Source: Myxococcaceae bacterium JPH2
Lineage (GTDB): Bacteria; Myxococcota; Myxococcia; Myxococcales; Myxococcaceae
Length of the DNA: 64,000 nt
Reading direction: 5' to 3'
Assembly (NCBI GenBank): GCA_016458225.1
Contig: JAEMGR010000005.1
Location: 62,001 to 126,000, forward strand
Shown here: piece by piece, positions 22,630 through 33,308 of the stretch
Numbering within the stretch: position 1 is the first letter of the stretch
How the letters are laid out: each line of letters opens with the position of its first letter
The notes under the pieces: model-generated
What the model was told of the DNA's origin: nothing
Seen by the model: the letters and a program-made list of their open reading frames with translations, nothing else
The model's database searches: none
Position numbers and translations under genes: made by a program

Positions 22630-23733
22630 ATGCGCACTGTCCTGACGCCGCTGTGCCTGCTGCTGCTCGCCCTGCCCGCCTCGGCGCAGGATGACCGGGC
22701 CAGCCGCCCCGTCCCCACGCTGAAGAAGGCGCCTCGCCTCGAGGCCGGCCTCAAGGACTTCGTCCCCCCGCTCATCATCAAGCCCGAGCCCGTCCCGGGC
22801 GCCTCGGCGGCCTTCACGGCCAAGGTGGGCTGGCGCAAGGACATGCTGTTCGTGGGCGTGGAGGCCACGGATGATCAGCTCCTCGCAGGCGACGTCCTCA
22901 ACCTGACGCTCTTCTTCCCCGGCGCGGGCACCACCGCCACCGGCTACACGTACCGCTTCGCGTTCGATGGCAAGCGCGCCTCGGGCTCGGACAGCGGGAC
23001 GCCGCGCTTCGCCCAGGACCTGGTGAACGCGGGCGTGCAGCGCCGCGGCGACACGCTCATGGTCATGGCGGCCATCCCCGTGCGCGCCCTGCCCCGCTTC
23101 CCCGCGCACGACCCGATGGTGATGGAGCTGTGCCTCACCTTCGAGGACCAGGACCAGGTGGGCAGCAAGGCCGTGCCGGTGTCCAACTGCAAGGGCGGCA
23201 CGACCATGGTGGGGGACGCGCTCCGCCTGCCGGACGAGCTGCGCAAGAACCTGAAGCTCAAGCCCCCCGAGGCCGTCACCGCGCTGGAGTCCGCCGCGGG
23301 AGGCTGGCTGGGGTGGGACCTGCTCAGCTACCCGGCCTGGGTGCAGGCGGATGAGCCGCTGACGCCCAGCACGCTGAAGCCCCTGGTCGCCCCGGGCGCG
23401 GTGGACCCCGCCAAGGCGGACCTCAACGTGCCCGAGACGCTCAGCCTGCCGGACGGGCGCCCCATCGTCCTCGTGGTGTCCGGGAAGAATCCGTATGCCG
23501 TCGCCGGTCAATGCGATTCGGACGACGAGCTGCGGGTCGCGCTGTATGTCGTGACCGGGAAGACGGCGCTGCGGGCGCTCGAGTGGCCGGTTGCCACCTG
23601 CGCCCTGGGACGCGCCAGCTCGGTGGTTCTCGAAGATGAAGGCGCGCTGACCATCGGTTACTCGAACGGCGCCACCATGAACTTCGCCTGGAGTGGAGAC
23701 CACTTCGAGCGGACCGAACTCGGAAAGCGGTAG
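22630..23733 (+). CDS. Secreted protein of unknown function
   Basis: 367 residues with a signal peptide (LTPLCLLLLALPASAQ, cleavage about residue 20). The mature N-terminal half has a beta-sandwich look similar to CBM9/DOMON-type carbohydrate or haem-binding modules (AAFTAKVGWRKDMLFVGVEA; DVLNLTLFFPG; VMAAIPVRALPRF; MELCLTFEDQDQVG). The C-terminal half is a second beta-rich region. I cannot name the family. It starts 11 bases after yajQ and ends 6 bases before rimO, so it is embedded in that operon. Confidence 0.7.
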   Translation: MRTVLTPLCLLLLALPASAQDDRASRPVPTLKKAPRLEAGLKDFVPPLIIKPEPVPGASAAFTAKVGWRKDMLFVGVEATDDQLLAGDVLNLTLFFPGAGTTATGYTYRFAFDGKRASGSDSGTPRFAQDLVNAGVQRRGDTLMVMAAIPVRALPRFPAHDPMVMELCLTFEDQDQVGSKAVPVSNCKGGTTMVGDALRLPDELRKNLKLKPPEAVTALESAAGGWLGWDLLSYPAWVQADEPLTPSTLKPLVAPGAVDPAKADLNVPETLSLPDGRPIVLVVSGKNPYAVAGQCDSDDELRVALYVVTGKTALRALEWPVATCALGRASSVVLEDEGALTIGYSNGATMNFAWSGDHFERTELGKR

Positions 23734-23739
23734 GACGCA

Positions 23740-25167
23740 GTGGAAGACACCAAGAGCCTCTACATGATGACCCTCGGCTGCCCGAAGAACCGGGTGGACT
23801 CCGAGGTGATGCTGGGCACGCTGAAGAACCGCGGCTACTCGCTGGTGCAGGACCCCGCCGCGGCCCAGGTCATCGTCGTCAACACGTGCGCGTTCATCGG
23901 GCCCGCCAAGCAGGAGTCCGTGGACTCCATCCTGGAGATGGCCGAGCTGAAGAAGTCCGGAGCGTGCCAGACGCTCGTCGTGACGGGCTGCCTGTCCCAG
24001 CGCTATGGCGCGGAGCTGTCCAAGGAAATGCCCGAGGTGGACCACTTCCTGGGCACCAGCGCCTACGCCCAGATTGGCGACCTGCTCGCCGCCGAGGCCT
24101 CGCCCCGGCAGGTCATTCCGGATCCGGACTACATCCACGACGCGAACACGCCGCGCATCAACTCGATGCCGAAGTACACGGCGTACCTCAAGATTTCCGA
24201 GGGCTGCGACAACGCCTGCGCCTTCTGCATCATCCCCACGCTGCGCGGCGGACAGCGCTCGCGGCCAGTGGCGGACATCGTCGCCGAGGCGCGGCAGCTC
24301 GCGGACAGCGGCGTGCAGGAGCTGAACCTCGTCGCGCAGGACCTCACGGCGTACGGGCATGATCTGCCGGGGAAGCCCAAGCTGCACGAGCTGCTCAAGG
24401 AGCTGGTGAAGGTGGACGTGAAGTGGATCCGCCTCCACTACGCCTACCCGCGCGTGTTCCCCGACGAGCTCATCGACGTGATTGCCACCGAGCCGCGCAT
24501 CGCCAAGTACCTGGACATGCCGGTGCAGCACGCGAGCGACAAGCTGCTGCTGTCCATGAAGCGCGGCCGCAACTCGCAGTTCCTCAAGGAGCTGCTGACG
24601 AAGCTGCGCGCGCGCGTGCCGGGCCTGGTGATGCGCACCTCGCTCATCGTGGGCCTGCCGGGCGAGACGGAAGAGGACTTCGAGCTGCTGAAGGAGTTCG
24701 TGAAGGAGCAGCGCTTCCAGCGGCTCGGCGTCTTCCAGTACTCGGACGAGGAGAACACGGCCGCGTACGACCTGCCGAACAAGGTGCCGCAGAAGACCAT
24801 CGAGCGCCGCTGGCGCGAGGTGATGGCCATCCAGAAGCGCATCAACCGCGAGCAGAACAAGCAGCTCATCGGGCAGCGGCTGACGGTGCTCGTCGAGGGC
24901 CCCAGCGCGGAGTCCGAGCACCTGCTGGTGGGCCGCCACGAGGGCCAGGCCCCGGAAATCGACGGGCAGGTCTACATCAACGACGGCCTGGCGTACCCGG
25001 GCGAGTTCGTCACCGTGGAGGTGACGGAGGCGCACGACTACGACCTGGTGGCGCGCGTGGTGGAGCGCCCGGACCCCAAGCAGCGGGAGCACATCGCCCG
25101 TGAGGCGCACCCCGCGCCCGTGCCGGCGAAGGCAATGGTCCGCCCCCCGGAGCCGCGGCCCGAGTAG
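23740..25167 (+). CDS. rimO: Ribosomal protein S12 (Asp) methylthiotransferase RimO
   Basis: 475 residues, GTG start. RimO is a radical SAM enzyme that adds a methylthio group to an Asp of ribosomal protein S12. The N-terminal MTTase domain has the three cluster cysteines Cys14 ([12 protein letters not shown]), Cys50 and Cys84 (VTGCLSQRY). The radical SAM cluster is C156-x3-C160-x2-C163 in [11 protein letters not shown]. Later segments [31 protein letters not shown] and [16 protein letters not shown] separate RimO from MiaB. A C-terminal TRAM domain is followed by a Pro-rich tail. Ends convergent with the lipoprotein gene 10 bases away. Confidence 0.96.
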   Translation: MEDTKSLYMMTLGCPKNRVDSEVMLGTLKNRGYSLVQDPAAAQVIVVNTCAFIGPAKQESVDSILEMAELKKSGACQTLVVTGCLSQRYGAELSKEMPEVDHFLGTSAYAQIGDLLAAEASPRQVIPDPDYIHDANTPRINSMPKYTAYLKISEGCDNACAFCIIPTLRGGQRSRPVADIVAEARQLADSGVQELNLVAQDLTAYGHDLPGKPKLHELLKELVKVDVKWIRLHYAYPRVFPDELIDVIATEPRIAKYLDMPVQHASDKLLLSMKRGRNSQFLKELLTKLRARVPGLVMRTSLIVGLPGETEEDFELLKEFVKEQRFQRLGVFQYSDEENTAAYDLPNKVPQKTIERRWREVMAIQKRINREQNKQLIGQRLTVLVEGPSAESEHLLVGRHEGQAPEIDGQVYINDGLAYPGEFVTVEVTEAHDYDLVARVVERPDPKQREHIAREAHPAPVPAKAMVRPPEPRPE

Positions 25168-25176
25168 TCGCGACGA

Positions 25177-26592
25177 CTAGCGTGGATCCTCGGGCTCCAG
25201 CTCGCGCTCCTCGACGGGAGGCGGCTGCGGGCCCGAACCTTTTGTGGGCGCCGCCACGCCCTCGCCCAGCGGAGTGGGCTGGCACTCGCACGCCGTGCGG
25301 CGGGAGGCCGTCTCGGTGACGAAGGCGCAGGTGGTGGGGCACTCGGGCTGACGGCCCTCCTCCACCAGCGACAGCGCATACCCGCGCGCCGCGCCCAGGG
25401 CCGCGTGGCACGCGGGCAGGGACTGCGCCAGCGAGGGCCACGGCAGGCGGTGCTGCGTGTTCGCGCCGCGGCTCGTGGTGGGGAAGCTCAGCCCCACCTG
25501 GCAGCCCGTCTCCAGGCGCTTGCCGTCCTCGCCCAGCGGCTCCGCGTACAACCGCACGCCCTCGGGCACGTCGCGGTACACCGCGCCAGAGATGGCCACG
25601 CCCTGGTCAGGCTCGCGGCGCACGAAGAAGCCGTAGCAGGCCTCCTCGCTGAACGCGCCGCTCGCATCGGCGCACTGCTGTCGTCCGCCGCCCTCGGGCG
25701 CGCGCACGCGCGGACGGCGCAGCACCAGCGCCCCGCCCTGCGCGTCCACCGTCGCCGAGAAGCGGCCCCACACGTCCGGCCCCAGACGACCCAGGCTGCT
25801 CTGCGAGGACCAGCGCCCCGCGGCCTCCAGCACCAGCGGGCGCGCGCCCAACCCTTCCGCCACGTCCATCGCATCCACCGCGAAGGTCCGAGGGGGCAGT
25901 CCCGCCGCGGTCTCCAGCGGCTGCAGACCCACGCCCATCGCAGGCTCCACCGCGAGGCGCGAGAAGGGCTCGCGAGTCCCCAGCACGAAGGGCCCGGTGA
26001 GGCTCGCCTCGCCCTGCGTCACACGCGCCGCGAGCAGGGGCCAGTCGCCCACGGGCTCTCGGCTCAGCTCCAGCACGCGAACCTCCTGCGCGGTGCTGCT
26101 GCCACGCACCTCCGCTTCATGGGTCGCGAGGGGCCGCGTCGCGGAGAAGGTCACCTCGCGGAGCAGCGGATCCACCGTGAGGGCATAGGGCGCGAGCGCG
26201 TCCTGCCCCAGCGTCACCGCGCACGCCTTCTCCCCGGACAACGTCACGGTGCGCAGCGGAGGAGTGATGGCGCCCATGGTGAGCGGCGGCGCGGGAATCT
26301 CCGGCCACGCACGAAAGCCCCCCGAGGGCTCAGGCACGCGCGCCGTGCCTCGCGCCTCGGGAAGGCCCCCGTCGAAGCAGCCCACCGACACCATGGAGAG
26401 GGGCCGAGACACATCCAGCACCACGGGTACGGAGCGTCCACTCAGTCGCCCCGCCACGGTGAGGCGCAGCGCCGGCGAGGCGAGCAACGGCAGCGTCTGA
26501 CCGTTCAGGCTGGTGGGACGCGGGGGCGCGGCGGGTGCGTGCTGGCACGCCGCGCCGCTCAACAGGAGCATCGCGAACAGCGAACGTCGCAT
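25177..26592 (-). CDS. Lipoprotein with degenerate retropepsin-like fold
   Basis: 471 residues. Lipoprotein signal with lipobox LSGAAC (Cys17). Residues about 35-75 (LRLTVAGRLSGRSVPVVLDV, then SRPLSMVS) look like the first lobe of a retropepsin-type aspartic protease, where D-T-G-A would be expected but D-V-S-R is found. VTLGQDALAPYALTVDPLLR further on matches the usual family segment LGxDxLxxxxxxxD. A second such lobe may follow (VEPAMGVGLQPL; FAVDAMDVAEGLG). The C-terminal third has paired cysteines. Catalysis is unlikely with the triad lost; a binding role is more plausible. It follows lolA by 20 bases and is probably the last gene of that operon. Confidence 0.65.
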   Translation of the reverse strand: MRRSLFAMLLLSGAACQHAPAAPPRPTSLNGQTLPLLASPALRLTVAGRLSGRSVPVVLDVSRPLSMVSVGCFDGGLPEARGTARVPEPSGGFRAWPEIPAPPLTMGAITPPLRTVTLSGEKACAVTLGQDALAPYALTVDPLLREVTFSATRPLATHEAEVRGSSTAQEVRVLELSREPVGDWPLLAARVTQGEASLTGPFVLGTREPFSRLAVEPAMGVGLQPLETAAGLPPRTFAVDAMDVAEGLGARPLVLEAAGRWSSQSSLGRLGPDVWGRFSATVDAQGGALVLRRPRVRAPEGGGRQQCADASGAFSEEACYGFFVRREPDQGVAISGAVYRDVPEGVRLYAEPLGEDGKRLETGCQVGLSFPTTSRGANTQHRLPWPSLAQSLPACHAALGAARGYALSLVEEGRQPECPTTCAFVTETASRRTACECQPTPLGEGVAAPTKGSGPQPPPVEERELEPEDPR

Positions 26593-26612
26593 GCGCCGAA
26601 CCTACTCCCTCC

Positions 26613-27389
26613 CTAAGGCTTCTTCGCGGCCTTGGTGAAGTCGTCCACGCGCGTGCCCTCGGGAGGGTTCAGCTTGAAGCTGTCCGCGGACACGCCCACG
26701 TTCGTCTTCAGGTCGAGGAACGCGACGGTGTTCTCGCTGCCATCCGGATCCACCACGGTGCTCTTGAGGACCTGCGCCGTAGCGGGGTCTACCTCCAAGC
26801 GGACCTGCCGGAAGCGCGGCTCGGTCTTGAGCGGATCCAACACCAGCAGCGTGCCCTTGCAGTCCTTGCACTCGCCCTTGGTGATGGCGAACTCGTCGGC
26901 CAACTTGCCCTGCCCGAAGAGGAACGTCACCGACGCGGAGAGCTGGCTGGTGTCGATCGCCGCCACGGTGAGCGTCTGCGCGGCAGGCTCGTACGAGTAC
27001 ACCTTGTTGCCCGCGAGCACGAACGTGCGCTCCGAGGGCACCAGGTACTCCCAGCGCATCAGCCCCGGCTTCTTGTAGGTGACCGTGCCCGTGGAAGTCT
27101 GCGTGCGGCGGAAGGCCTTGTACTTGTAGTCCTGCTTGAAGTTGGCCTTGAAGTCGCCCGTCTTCTCGTAGAACGCCTGCATGCGGTCCACGAGCGACTT
27201 CACCTCGGGGGCCATCTTCGGGGCGGGGCGAGCCGCGGGAGTGGCCGGGGTGCCCGCATCCATCGGCGTGGCCACCGTCGCGCCGGCCTTCGCATCGGCC
27301 ACGGCCGCGGGGGGCTGCGGTGCCGCAGGGGTCGTGGCGGCCGTCGGGGGCGCGGCGAGGAGCGAGACGAGCAGGGATTCCAGCAGCAT
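26613..27389 (-). CDS. lolA: LolA-like outer-membrane lipoprotein carrier
   Basis: 258 residues from the ATG at 27389. A short hydrophobic signal (LLESLLVSLLAAPPTAA) is followed by an Ala/Pro-rich linker of about 55 residues, then the LolA fold: VKSLVDRMQAFYEKTGDFKA, FKQDYKYKAFRRTQTSTGTV, YKKPGLMRWEYLVPSERTFV and a C-terminal part ending FKLNPPEGTRVDDF. LolA carries lipoproteins through the periplasm from LolCDE to the outer membrane. The linker is longer than in E. coli LolA and the core diverged, so the assignment is at family level. It starts 84 bases after trmH. Confidence 0.88.
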   Translation of the reverse strand: MLLESLLVSLLAAPPTAATTPAAPQPPAAVADAKAGATVATPMDAGTPATPAARPAPKMAPEVKSLVDRMQAFYEKTGDFKANFKQDYKYKAFRRTQTSTGTVTYKKPGLMRWEYLVPSERTFVLAGNKVYSYEPAAQTLTVAAIDTSQLSASVTFLFGQGKLADEFAITKGECKDCKGTLLVLDPLKTEPRFRQVRLEVDPATAQVLKSTVVDPDGSENTVAFLDLKTNVGVSADSFKLNPPEGTRVDDFTKAAKKP

Positions 27390-27473
27390 GGCGTGCGGCC
27401 TCCGAGAGGCGGGGGCAACGGTCCCCGCCAGCGACCATCTAGCGCATCCCGACGCGGGCCGGGGGTGCGGCAT

Positions 27474-28154
27474 TCACCGTTGCGTGGCCTTGAACAGCCG
27501 CTTCCGCTGCTTGATGGCCAGTTGGTAGAAGCGGTCTCGCAGCGCCGCCGCATCCTCGGCGGGCAGGTCACCCGAGGCCCCCAGGTGCTCATCCCGCCAG
27601 GCGATCGCCCGGCTGACGCACGCCGAGGCAGCCGCGGAGATGTTGAGGCTCTGGCTGAACCCGCGCATGGGCACCCAGAACGTCCCGTCCACGGCGGCGA
27701 GCACGTCGTCGCTCACGCCCTGGCGCTCGTTGCCGAACACCATGGCGAACTTCGTGTCGAAGCGCAGGCTGTAGAGGCTGGTCGCGCCCTCGCGAAGGGC
27801 CGAGGCGTAGATGCTGAAGCCGCGAGCCTTGAGGTGCTCGCGGCACTCGCCGAACGACTTGTACTGGTGCACGTCCAGCCACTTGTCGCAGCCTTGGGCC
27901 ACGCGGGAGTTGGGCAGGAACGGCGCCTCGGGGTTGATGACGACGTGGACCTCTTGGACGCCCATGGACTCGCAGGTGCGGAGCACCGCGGCCATGTTGA
28001 AGCTGTCCTCGAGTCGGTCGAGCACCACCGTGAAGTTGCGCGTGCGCTGACTGACGACGCGGTCGATCTTCTCCTTGCGCACATCGAGCAGGAACTGCTC
28101 GGCGGCGAGGGGCTCACGTTCGAAGCGCTCGTATCGAGATCCACCACCCGACAT
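27474..28154 (-). CDS. trmH: SpoU-family tRNA/rRNA 2'-O-methyltransferase (TrmH-like)
   Basis: 226 residues. SPOUT methyltransferases form a trefoil knot. Motif 1 is [20 protein letters not shown], motif 2 [15 protein letters not shown], and motif 3 [20 protein letters not shown], all well conserved. The N-terminal and C-terminal helical extensions ([19 protein letters not shown]) fit TrmH, which methylates G18 in tRNA; another SpoU target cannot be ruled out. It starts 4 bases after the obg stop codon, so it is translated from the obg transcript. Confidence 0.92.
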   Translation of the reverse strand: MSGGGSRYERFEREPLAAEQFLLDVRKEKIDRVVSQRTRNFTVVLDRLEDSFNMAAVLRTCESMGVQEVHVVINPEAPFLPNSRVAQGCDKWLDVHQYKSFGECREHLKARGFSIYASALREGATSLYSLRFDTKFAMVFGNERQGVSDDVLAAVDGTFWVPMRGFSQSLNISAAASACVSRAIAWRDEHLGASGDLPAEDAAALRDRFYQLAIKQRKRLFKATQR

Positions 28155-28158
28155 CGGA

Positions 28159-29669
<1,511 letters not shown>

Positions 29670-29714
29670 CATGACGGCCTGGTGAGTCCGGAGCCGAGGC
29701 CCCGGAGCAACCAC

Positions 29715-29984
29715 CTAGGCGCTCGGCTGCTCGGCCGGGTAGACCGAGACCTTCTTCTTGTCGCGGCCAAGGCGCTCGTACTTCACGACGCCGTCCACCA
29801 CCGAGTACAGCGTGAAGTCGCGACCGAGCTTCACGTTCGTACCGGCGTGGATGACCGTGCCGACCTGGCGAACCAGGATGCTGCCGGCGGAAACAGCCTC
29901 GCCGCCATACACCTTCACGCCACGGTACTGCGGGTTGGAATCACGCCCGTTGCGCGAAGAACCCTGTCCCTTTTTATGGGCCAT
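29715..29984 (-). CDS. rpmA: 50S ribosomal protein L27
   Basis: 89 residues. The N-terminus [20 protein letters not shown] and the following [20 protein letters not shown] and [16 protein letters not shown] blocks are unmistakable L27. Its flexible N-terminal tail reaches the peptidyl-transferase centre. No extra N-terminal cleavage extension is present, unlike Firmicutes. The gene lies 42 bases after rplU, the usual rplU-rpmA-obg order. Confidence 0.98.
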   Translation of the reverse strand: MAHKKGQGSSRNGRDSNPQYRGVKVYGGEAVSAGSILVRQVGTVIHAGTNVKLGRDFTLYSVVDGVVKYERLGRDKKKVSVYPAEQPSA

Positions 29985-30026
29985 GACACCTGCTCCTGAA
30001 ATTGCCTACAGCGAAAGTGGACCGGA

Positions 30027-30335
30027 CTAGCCGGAGATGGAGGTGACCTTCACCTCGGTGTACGGCTGACGGTGGCCGCGGCGGCGCGTCCAACCCTCCT
30101 TCTCCTTGCGGAAATGGAGGACGCGGCGGTGCTTGTCCTGGGCAAGGACCTTGCCCACGACCTTGGCGCCCGACACCGTCGGCTTCCCCACCTTGGGGGA
30201 CTCGGAGCCGCCCAGCATGAGGATCTCGTTGAAGGTGACCTCGGCGCCGATGTCGCCCGCGATCTTCTCGATCCGGAGCACATCGCCCTCGGCGACGCGG
30301 TACTGCTTCCCGCCCGTGCGAATGACTGCGTACAT
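30027..30335 (-). CDS. rplU: 50S ribosomal protein L21
   Basis: 102 residues, full-length L21: [60 protein letters not shown], and the basic end [15 protein letters not shown]21 binds 23S rRNA. It is the first gene of the rplU-rpmA unit, with a promoter candidate about 95 bases upstream. Confidence 0.98.
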   Translation of the reverse strand: MYAVIRTGGKQYRVAEGDVLRIEKIAGDIGAEVTFNEILMLGGSESPKVGKPTVSGAKVVGKVLAQDKHRRVLHFRKEKEGWTRRRGHRQPYTEVKVTSISG

Positions 30336-30429
30336 CGTCGAACCCCTGTCAGCTTCGGGTTTGGGTCAACCCGTGGATTCCAACGCGCATTTCGGACGGC
30401 GGACCGCCCGGCGCGCTAAAGGACGGCGG

Positions 30430-30458
30430 GACTTACGAGAAACAAGGTGGGGAGTCAA
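30430..30458 (-). promoter_or_regulatory. Probable promoter of rplU-rpmA
   Basis: On the complement strand TTGACT (30453-30458) is followed after 17 bases by TAAGTC (30430-30435). The resulting leader of about 90 bases contains GC-rich dyads that might be regulatory. The -10 match is modest. Confidence 0.4.
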
Positions 30459-30598
30459 GACTGATGGCGGATCATCCCGCCCCGACACCCACATTCCGTG
30501 ATCCAGGAAAGGAAAGGAAGCTGGAAACCGTCCGCCCGATCAGTAGGATGCGCCCCCGTTTAACACCTGCACCTCGAAACGAGGGGGAACATAACATC

Positions 30599-30958
30599 AT
30601 GAAGAACATCCTGATGGGTCTGGCTGCGGCGGCGATGCTCGTGGGCTGTGGTGGCAACCTCTGCGACAAGTCCGAGGACGCGGGCAAGGACTTCGCCGAC
30701 AACACCAAGGAGTGCAGCATGCTCCACCACGACTACCAGGAGCCCACCCAGGCGGAGAAGGACTCTTGTAAGACGAACCTCGACAAGTGCTCGGACTCCG
30801 ACAAGGACAAGCTCCAGGCGTTCATCGACTGCACCAACGATCTGGGCGTGTGCAAGGCCTCTGAGCAGGATGCCTACACGCTGAAGCTCGTGGCGTGCAC
30901 GACCAAGCTCAAGGACCTGAGCGACGCCTGCAAGGGCATCGTCGACAGCGGCAGCTAG
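30599..30958 (+). CDS. Small cysteine-rich lipoprotein
   Basis: 119 residues. A classical lipoprotein signal (MKNILMGLAAAAMLVGCGG, lipidated Cys17) precedes a hydrophilic, highly charged mature part with eight further cysteines spread as in disulfide-bonded small domains (NLCDKSED, KECSMLHHDY, DSCKTNLDKCSD, FIDCTND, GVCKAS, VACTTK, DACKG). The family is not recognised. It stands alone between divergent rplU and the convergent kinase gene, with its own terminator. Confidence 0.8.
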   Translation: MKNILMGLAAAAMLVGCGGNLCDKSEDAGKDFADNTKECSMLHHDYQEPTQAEKDSCKTNLDKCSDSDKDKLQAFIDCTNDLGVCKASEQDAYTLKLVACTTKLKDLSDACKGIVDSGS

Positions 30959-30971
30959 TCTCGCCCCAAGC

Positions 30972-33134
30972 TCACCCCGTGGGCTTGCGAAGCCCGGCTC
31001 CCTGTCCAGGGGGTCGGGCTTCTTCATTTTCGCCCTTCGCGTCCTTCTTCGCGGCCAGGGCCCGCCGGACGACGCGGTAGCGCTGATGCAGCTCCAACTC
31101 GAGCGGATCACGCGCCAGCCCGCGCTCATAGGCCTCCAGCGCCCGCGCCAGCTGGCCATCGCGCTCCAGCGCGCTCCCGATGAGGAAGTGGACCCGGGCG
31201 GCGCCCGCCGCGTGGGGGTACTGGGCCAGGTGCTCGCGCCTCAGCGCCTCCAGCTGCGTGGCGGTCAGCCCGGCTTCCAGGCAGCGCGCCACGCCTCGGG
31301 GGTTCCCCAGCCGCGCGTCGTACAGCGCCCGCCGGACCGGCAGCCCCAAGGTCTCCCCGGCCTCCCGGACACGCGTCTGGATGGTCGCCAGCCGGGTGAG
31401 CTGCGTGCGCGACAACGGCCGATGGCGGAGGGCCTCCAGGGAGGCCCACGCTCCGCGCGCCCGGGCCCGGGTGGCATCCATGTCCGCGTCCGGGGCGAGC
31501 CCCAGCACGGTGTAGTGGTCTCCCGACAACCGCCGCTCGTGGATCGCCAACACGCGGTCCGCATCGCCATCGTCCCCGGGCAACTGGAGCGCGGGGCCTG
31601 ACTCGTCTCCCCTCAGGAGCCGCTCCACTCCAGCCCGCAGCCCCGGCGAGGGCGCGGTGAACTGGACTCCGAATCCCGGCGGCATGCTCCACGCTCGCGC
31701 CTGCTCCGAGGACACGTGGCGCACCACCTCGCACAGCACCGGAACCGGCTCGCCCCCCAGCGGCAGCAGCACCTCCACCCGCGAGAACATCGCCGGCAGC
31801 GCCCCACCCGTGTGGAGGAACAACCCGCCCCGCGACAGGTCCGAGCCCGTCAGCACCATGGGGGTCTCCCCAGGGCGCAGCACCACCCGCAGCGACATCT
31901 CCGTGGCCCGGGCCCGCGCGGGCGTGGAGGCCATTGCCTGGGCCTCCTCGGGCTTGTTCCAGGGCACCAGGGAGGCATCTCGCGCCGCCATCAAGCCCGC
32001 CAGCGGCGACGCCGGCCCGGACACACCACGCAGCACAGGCAGGGGCGGGCGCGCTCGCGCGGGGCCATCCGAGAACGCCCCAGGGGCCTGGGCAGGCGAT
32101 GGACGAGGCTGCGCGGGCGGTGCGGAGGGAATCGCCTGGGAGGGCCGCGCGGCGGGCGGTCCCGCGTCGGAGAGCGCCTGCTGCAAGGCCGCGCGCAAGG
32201 CGGAGGCCGTGGGGTAGCGATCCTCGGGGGCCTTGGCCAGCGTGCGCAGGATGACCCGCTCCAGCGCGATGGGGACGCTGGGACACAGCTCGCGCGGAGA
32301 CGGGGGAGACCGCACCTGATGGGCCACGAGCTGGGCCGCGAGCCCCTCGTCCGGAAAGGGCAACTGCCCCGTGACGAGTTGGTACGCGATGACCCCCAGC
32401 GAGTACAGGTCCGCGCGCCCATCCAACCGCCGGCTGGAGGCCTGCTCCGGTGCCATGTACTCCGGCGTGCCCACGATGATGCCCGCGTGCGTCTCCGGGC
32501 CACCCGCGTCCGCCAGCTTGGCGATGCCGAAGTCCAACACCTTCACGAACGGCGTCCCCCGCCCTCGTCGCGCCATGAAGACGTTGTCCGGCTTGAGGTC
32601 GCGGTGGACGATTCCCCGCGCGTGGGCCGCGTGCAGCGCATCACAGACCTGCGCCAGCACCGGCACCACCGCCGCGCACGGCAAGGGCGTGCCCACCCAC
32701 GCGGACAGGGGCGCACCCTCCAGGTACTCCATGATGAGGTATGGGCGCGGCGGCTGCGCGTTCAGGTCGAAGATGCTGACGATGTTCTCGTGGCCGATCA
32801 GATTCACCGCCCGCGCCTCCGCGTGGAAGCGCGACACCAGCTCCGGATAGCGGGCCAGGTGCTCGTGCAGCACCTTCACCGCCACCCGGCTGCCAATGGA
32901 GACGTGCTCCCCCAGGTACACGGACCCCATCCCGCCGCGCCCAACGCGACGTGTCAGCCGGAAGCTCCCAAGCTGGGTGCCCAACAACGGATCCGCCTCG
33001 GGGAGCACGGGCTCCCGGGGCGTTCCTGCGCCTCGCTCGCCCTCTGGCCGCACCAGGGTGTCACATGACGTGTCCAACCCGTGTCGCCAGCCGCACGCCG
33101 CACACGCGCGGTCGCTGCTCACCACCTCGGCCAT
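30972..33134 (-). CDS. Ser/Thr protein kinase with PilZ-like, J-like and TPR-like domains
   Basis: 720 residues. An N-terminal Cys-rich patch (CAACGWRHGLDTSC) precedes a complete eukaryotic-type kinase: GRGGMGSV (65-72), Lys87 in VAVKVL, catalytic HRDLKPDN (177-184), DFG (201-203) and the GTPEYMAPEQ activation segment end. A Pro/Ala linker follows. Around residues 440-530 is a PilZ-like domain (LTGSDLSRGGLFLHTGG; MPPGFGVQF), a fold that often binds cyclic di-GMP. Then comes a J-like helical segment (DHYTVLGLAPDADMDATRAR, without the HPD motif) and a C-terminal TPR-like part (AARVHFLIGSALERDGQLAR). No transmembrane helix is seen, so it is cytoplasmic. It is divergent from the 2OG oxygenase gene. 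Confidence 0.92.
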   Translation of the reverse strand: MAEVVSSDRACAACGWRHGLDTSCDTLVRPEGERGAGTPREPVLPEADPLLGTQLGSFRLTRRVGRGGMGSVYLGEHVSIGSRVAVKVLHEHLARYPELVSRFHAEARAVNLIGHENIVSIFDLNAQPPRPYLIMEYLEGAPLSAWVGTPLPCAAVVPVLAQVCDALHAAHARGIVHRDLKPDNVFMARRGRGTPFVKVLDFGIAKLADAGGPETHAGIIVGTPEYMAPEQASSRRLDGRADLYSLGVIAYQLVTGQLPFPDEGLAAQLVAHQVRSPPSPRELCPSVPIALERVILRTLAKAPEDRYPTASALRAALQQALSDAGPPAARPSQAIPSAPPAQPRPSPAQAPGAFSDGPARARPPLPVLRGVSGPASPLAGLMAARDASLVPWNKPEEAQAMASTPARARATEMSLRVVLRPGETPMVLTGSDLSRGGLFLHTGGALPAMFSRVEVLLPLGGEPVPVLCEVVRHVSSEQARAWSMPPGFGVQFTAPSPGLRAGVERLLRGDESGPALQLPGDDGDADRVLAIHERRLSGDHYTVLGLAPDADMDATRARARGAWASLEALRHRPLSRTQLTRLATIQTRVREAGETLGLPVRRALYDARLGNPRGVARCLEAGLTATQLEALRREHLAQYPHAAGAARVHFLIGSALERDGQLARALEAYERGLARDPLELELHQRYRVVRRALAAKKDAKGENEEARPPGQGAGLRKPTG
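30990..31030 (+). terminator. Intrinsic terminator for the small lipoprotein gene
   Basis: Arms AAGCCCG (30990-30996) and CGGGCTT (31015-31021), with inner CCCTG/CAGGG pairing, are followed by CTTCATTTT. It lies 31 bases after the lipoprotein stop and inside the 3' coding end of the convergent kinase gene. Confidence 0.75.
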
Positions 33135-33308
33135 GTCTGTTCCCCCGGCCTATCCGTTCAATCTGGGGAGCGACGGAGCCAGGGGCCACTGGGCGGGCAG
33201 GGCAGATGTCGCAAAGTGCGGCTGAGCCCAGGCCTCAAGTCCCGGGTGGGGGTCCGGCACAAGACGGGCCTGTGTCGGGAAGGTGTCACGAGGCTAGAGT
33301 GTGCGGCC

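Noticed and set aside
20438-25110. Two very long frames antisense to rnj, yajQ and rimO
   Set aside because: The plus-strand products are highly conserved families; the antisense frames have no motifs.
25165-25179. Inverted repeat TAGTCG-CGA-CGACTA covering both stop codons of rimO and the lipoprotein gene
   Set aside because: Short, with a three-base loop; probably a by-product of two TAG stops facing each other, too small for a terminator claim.
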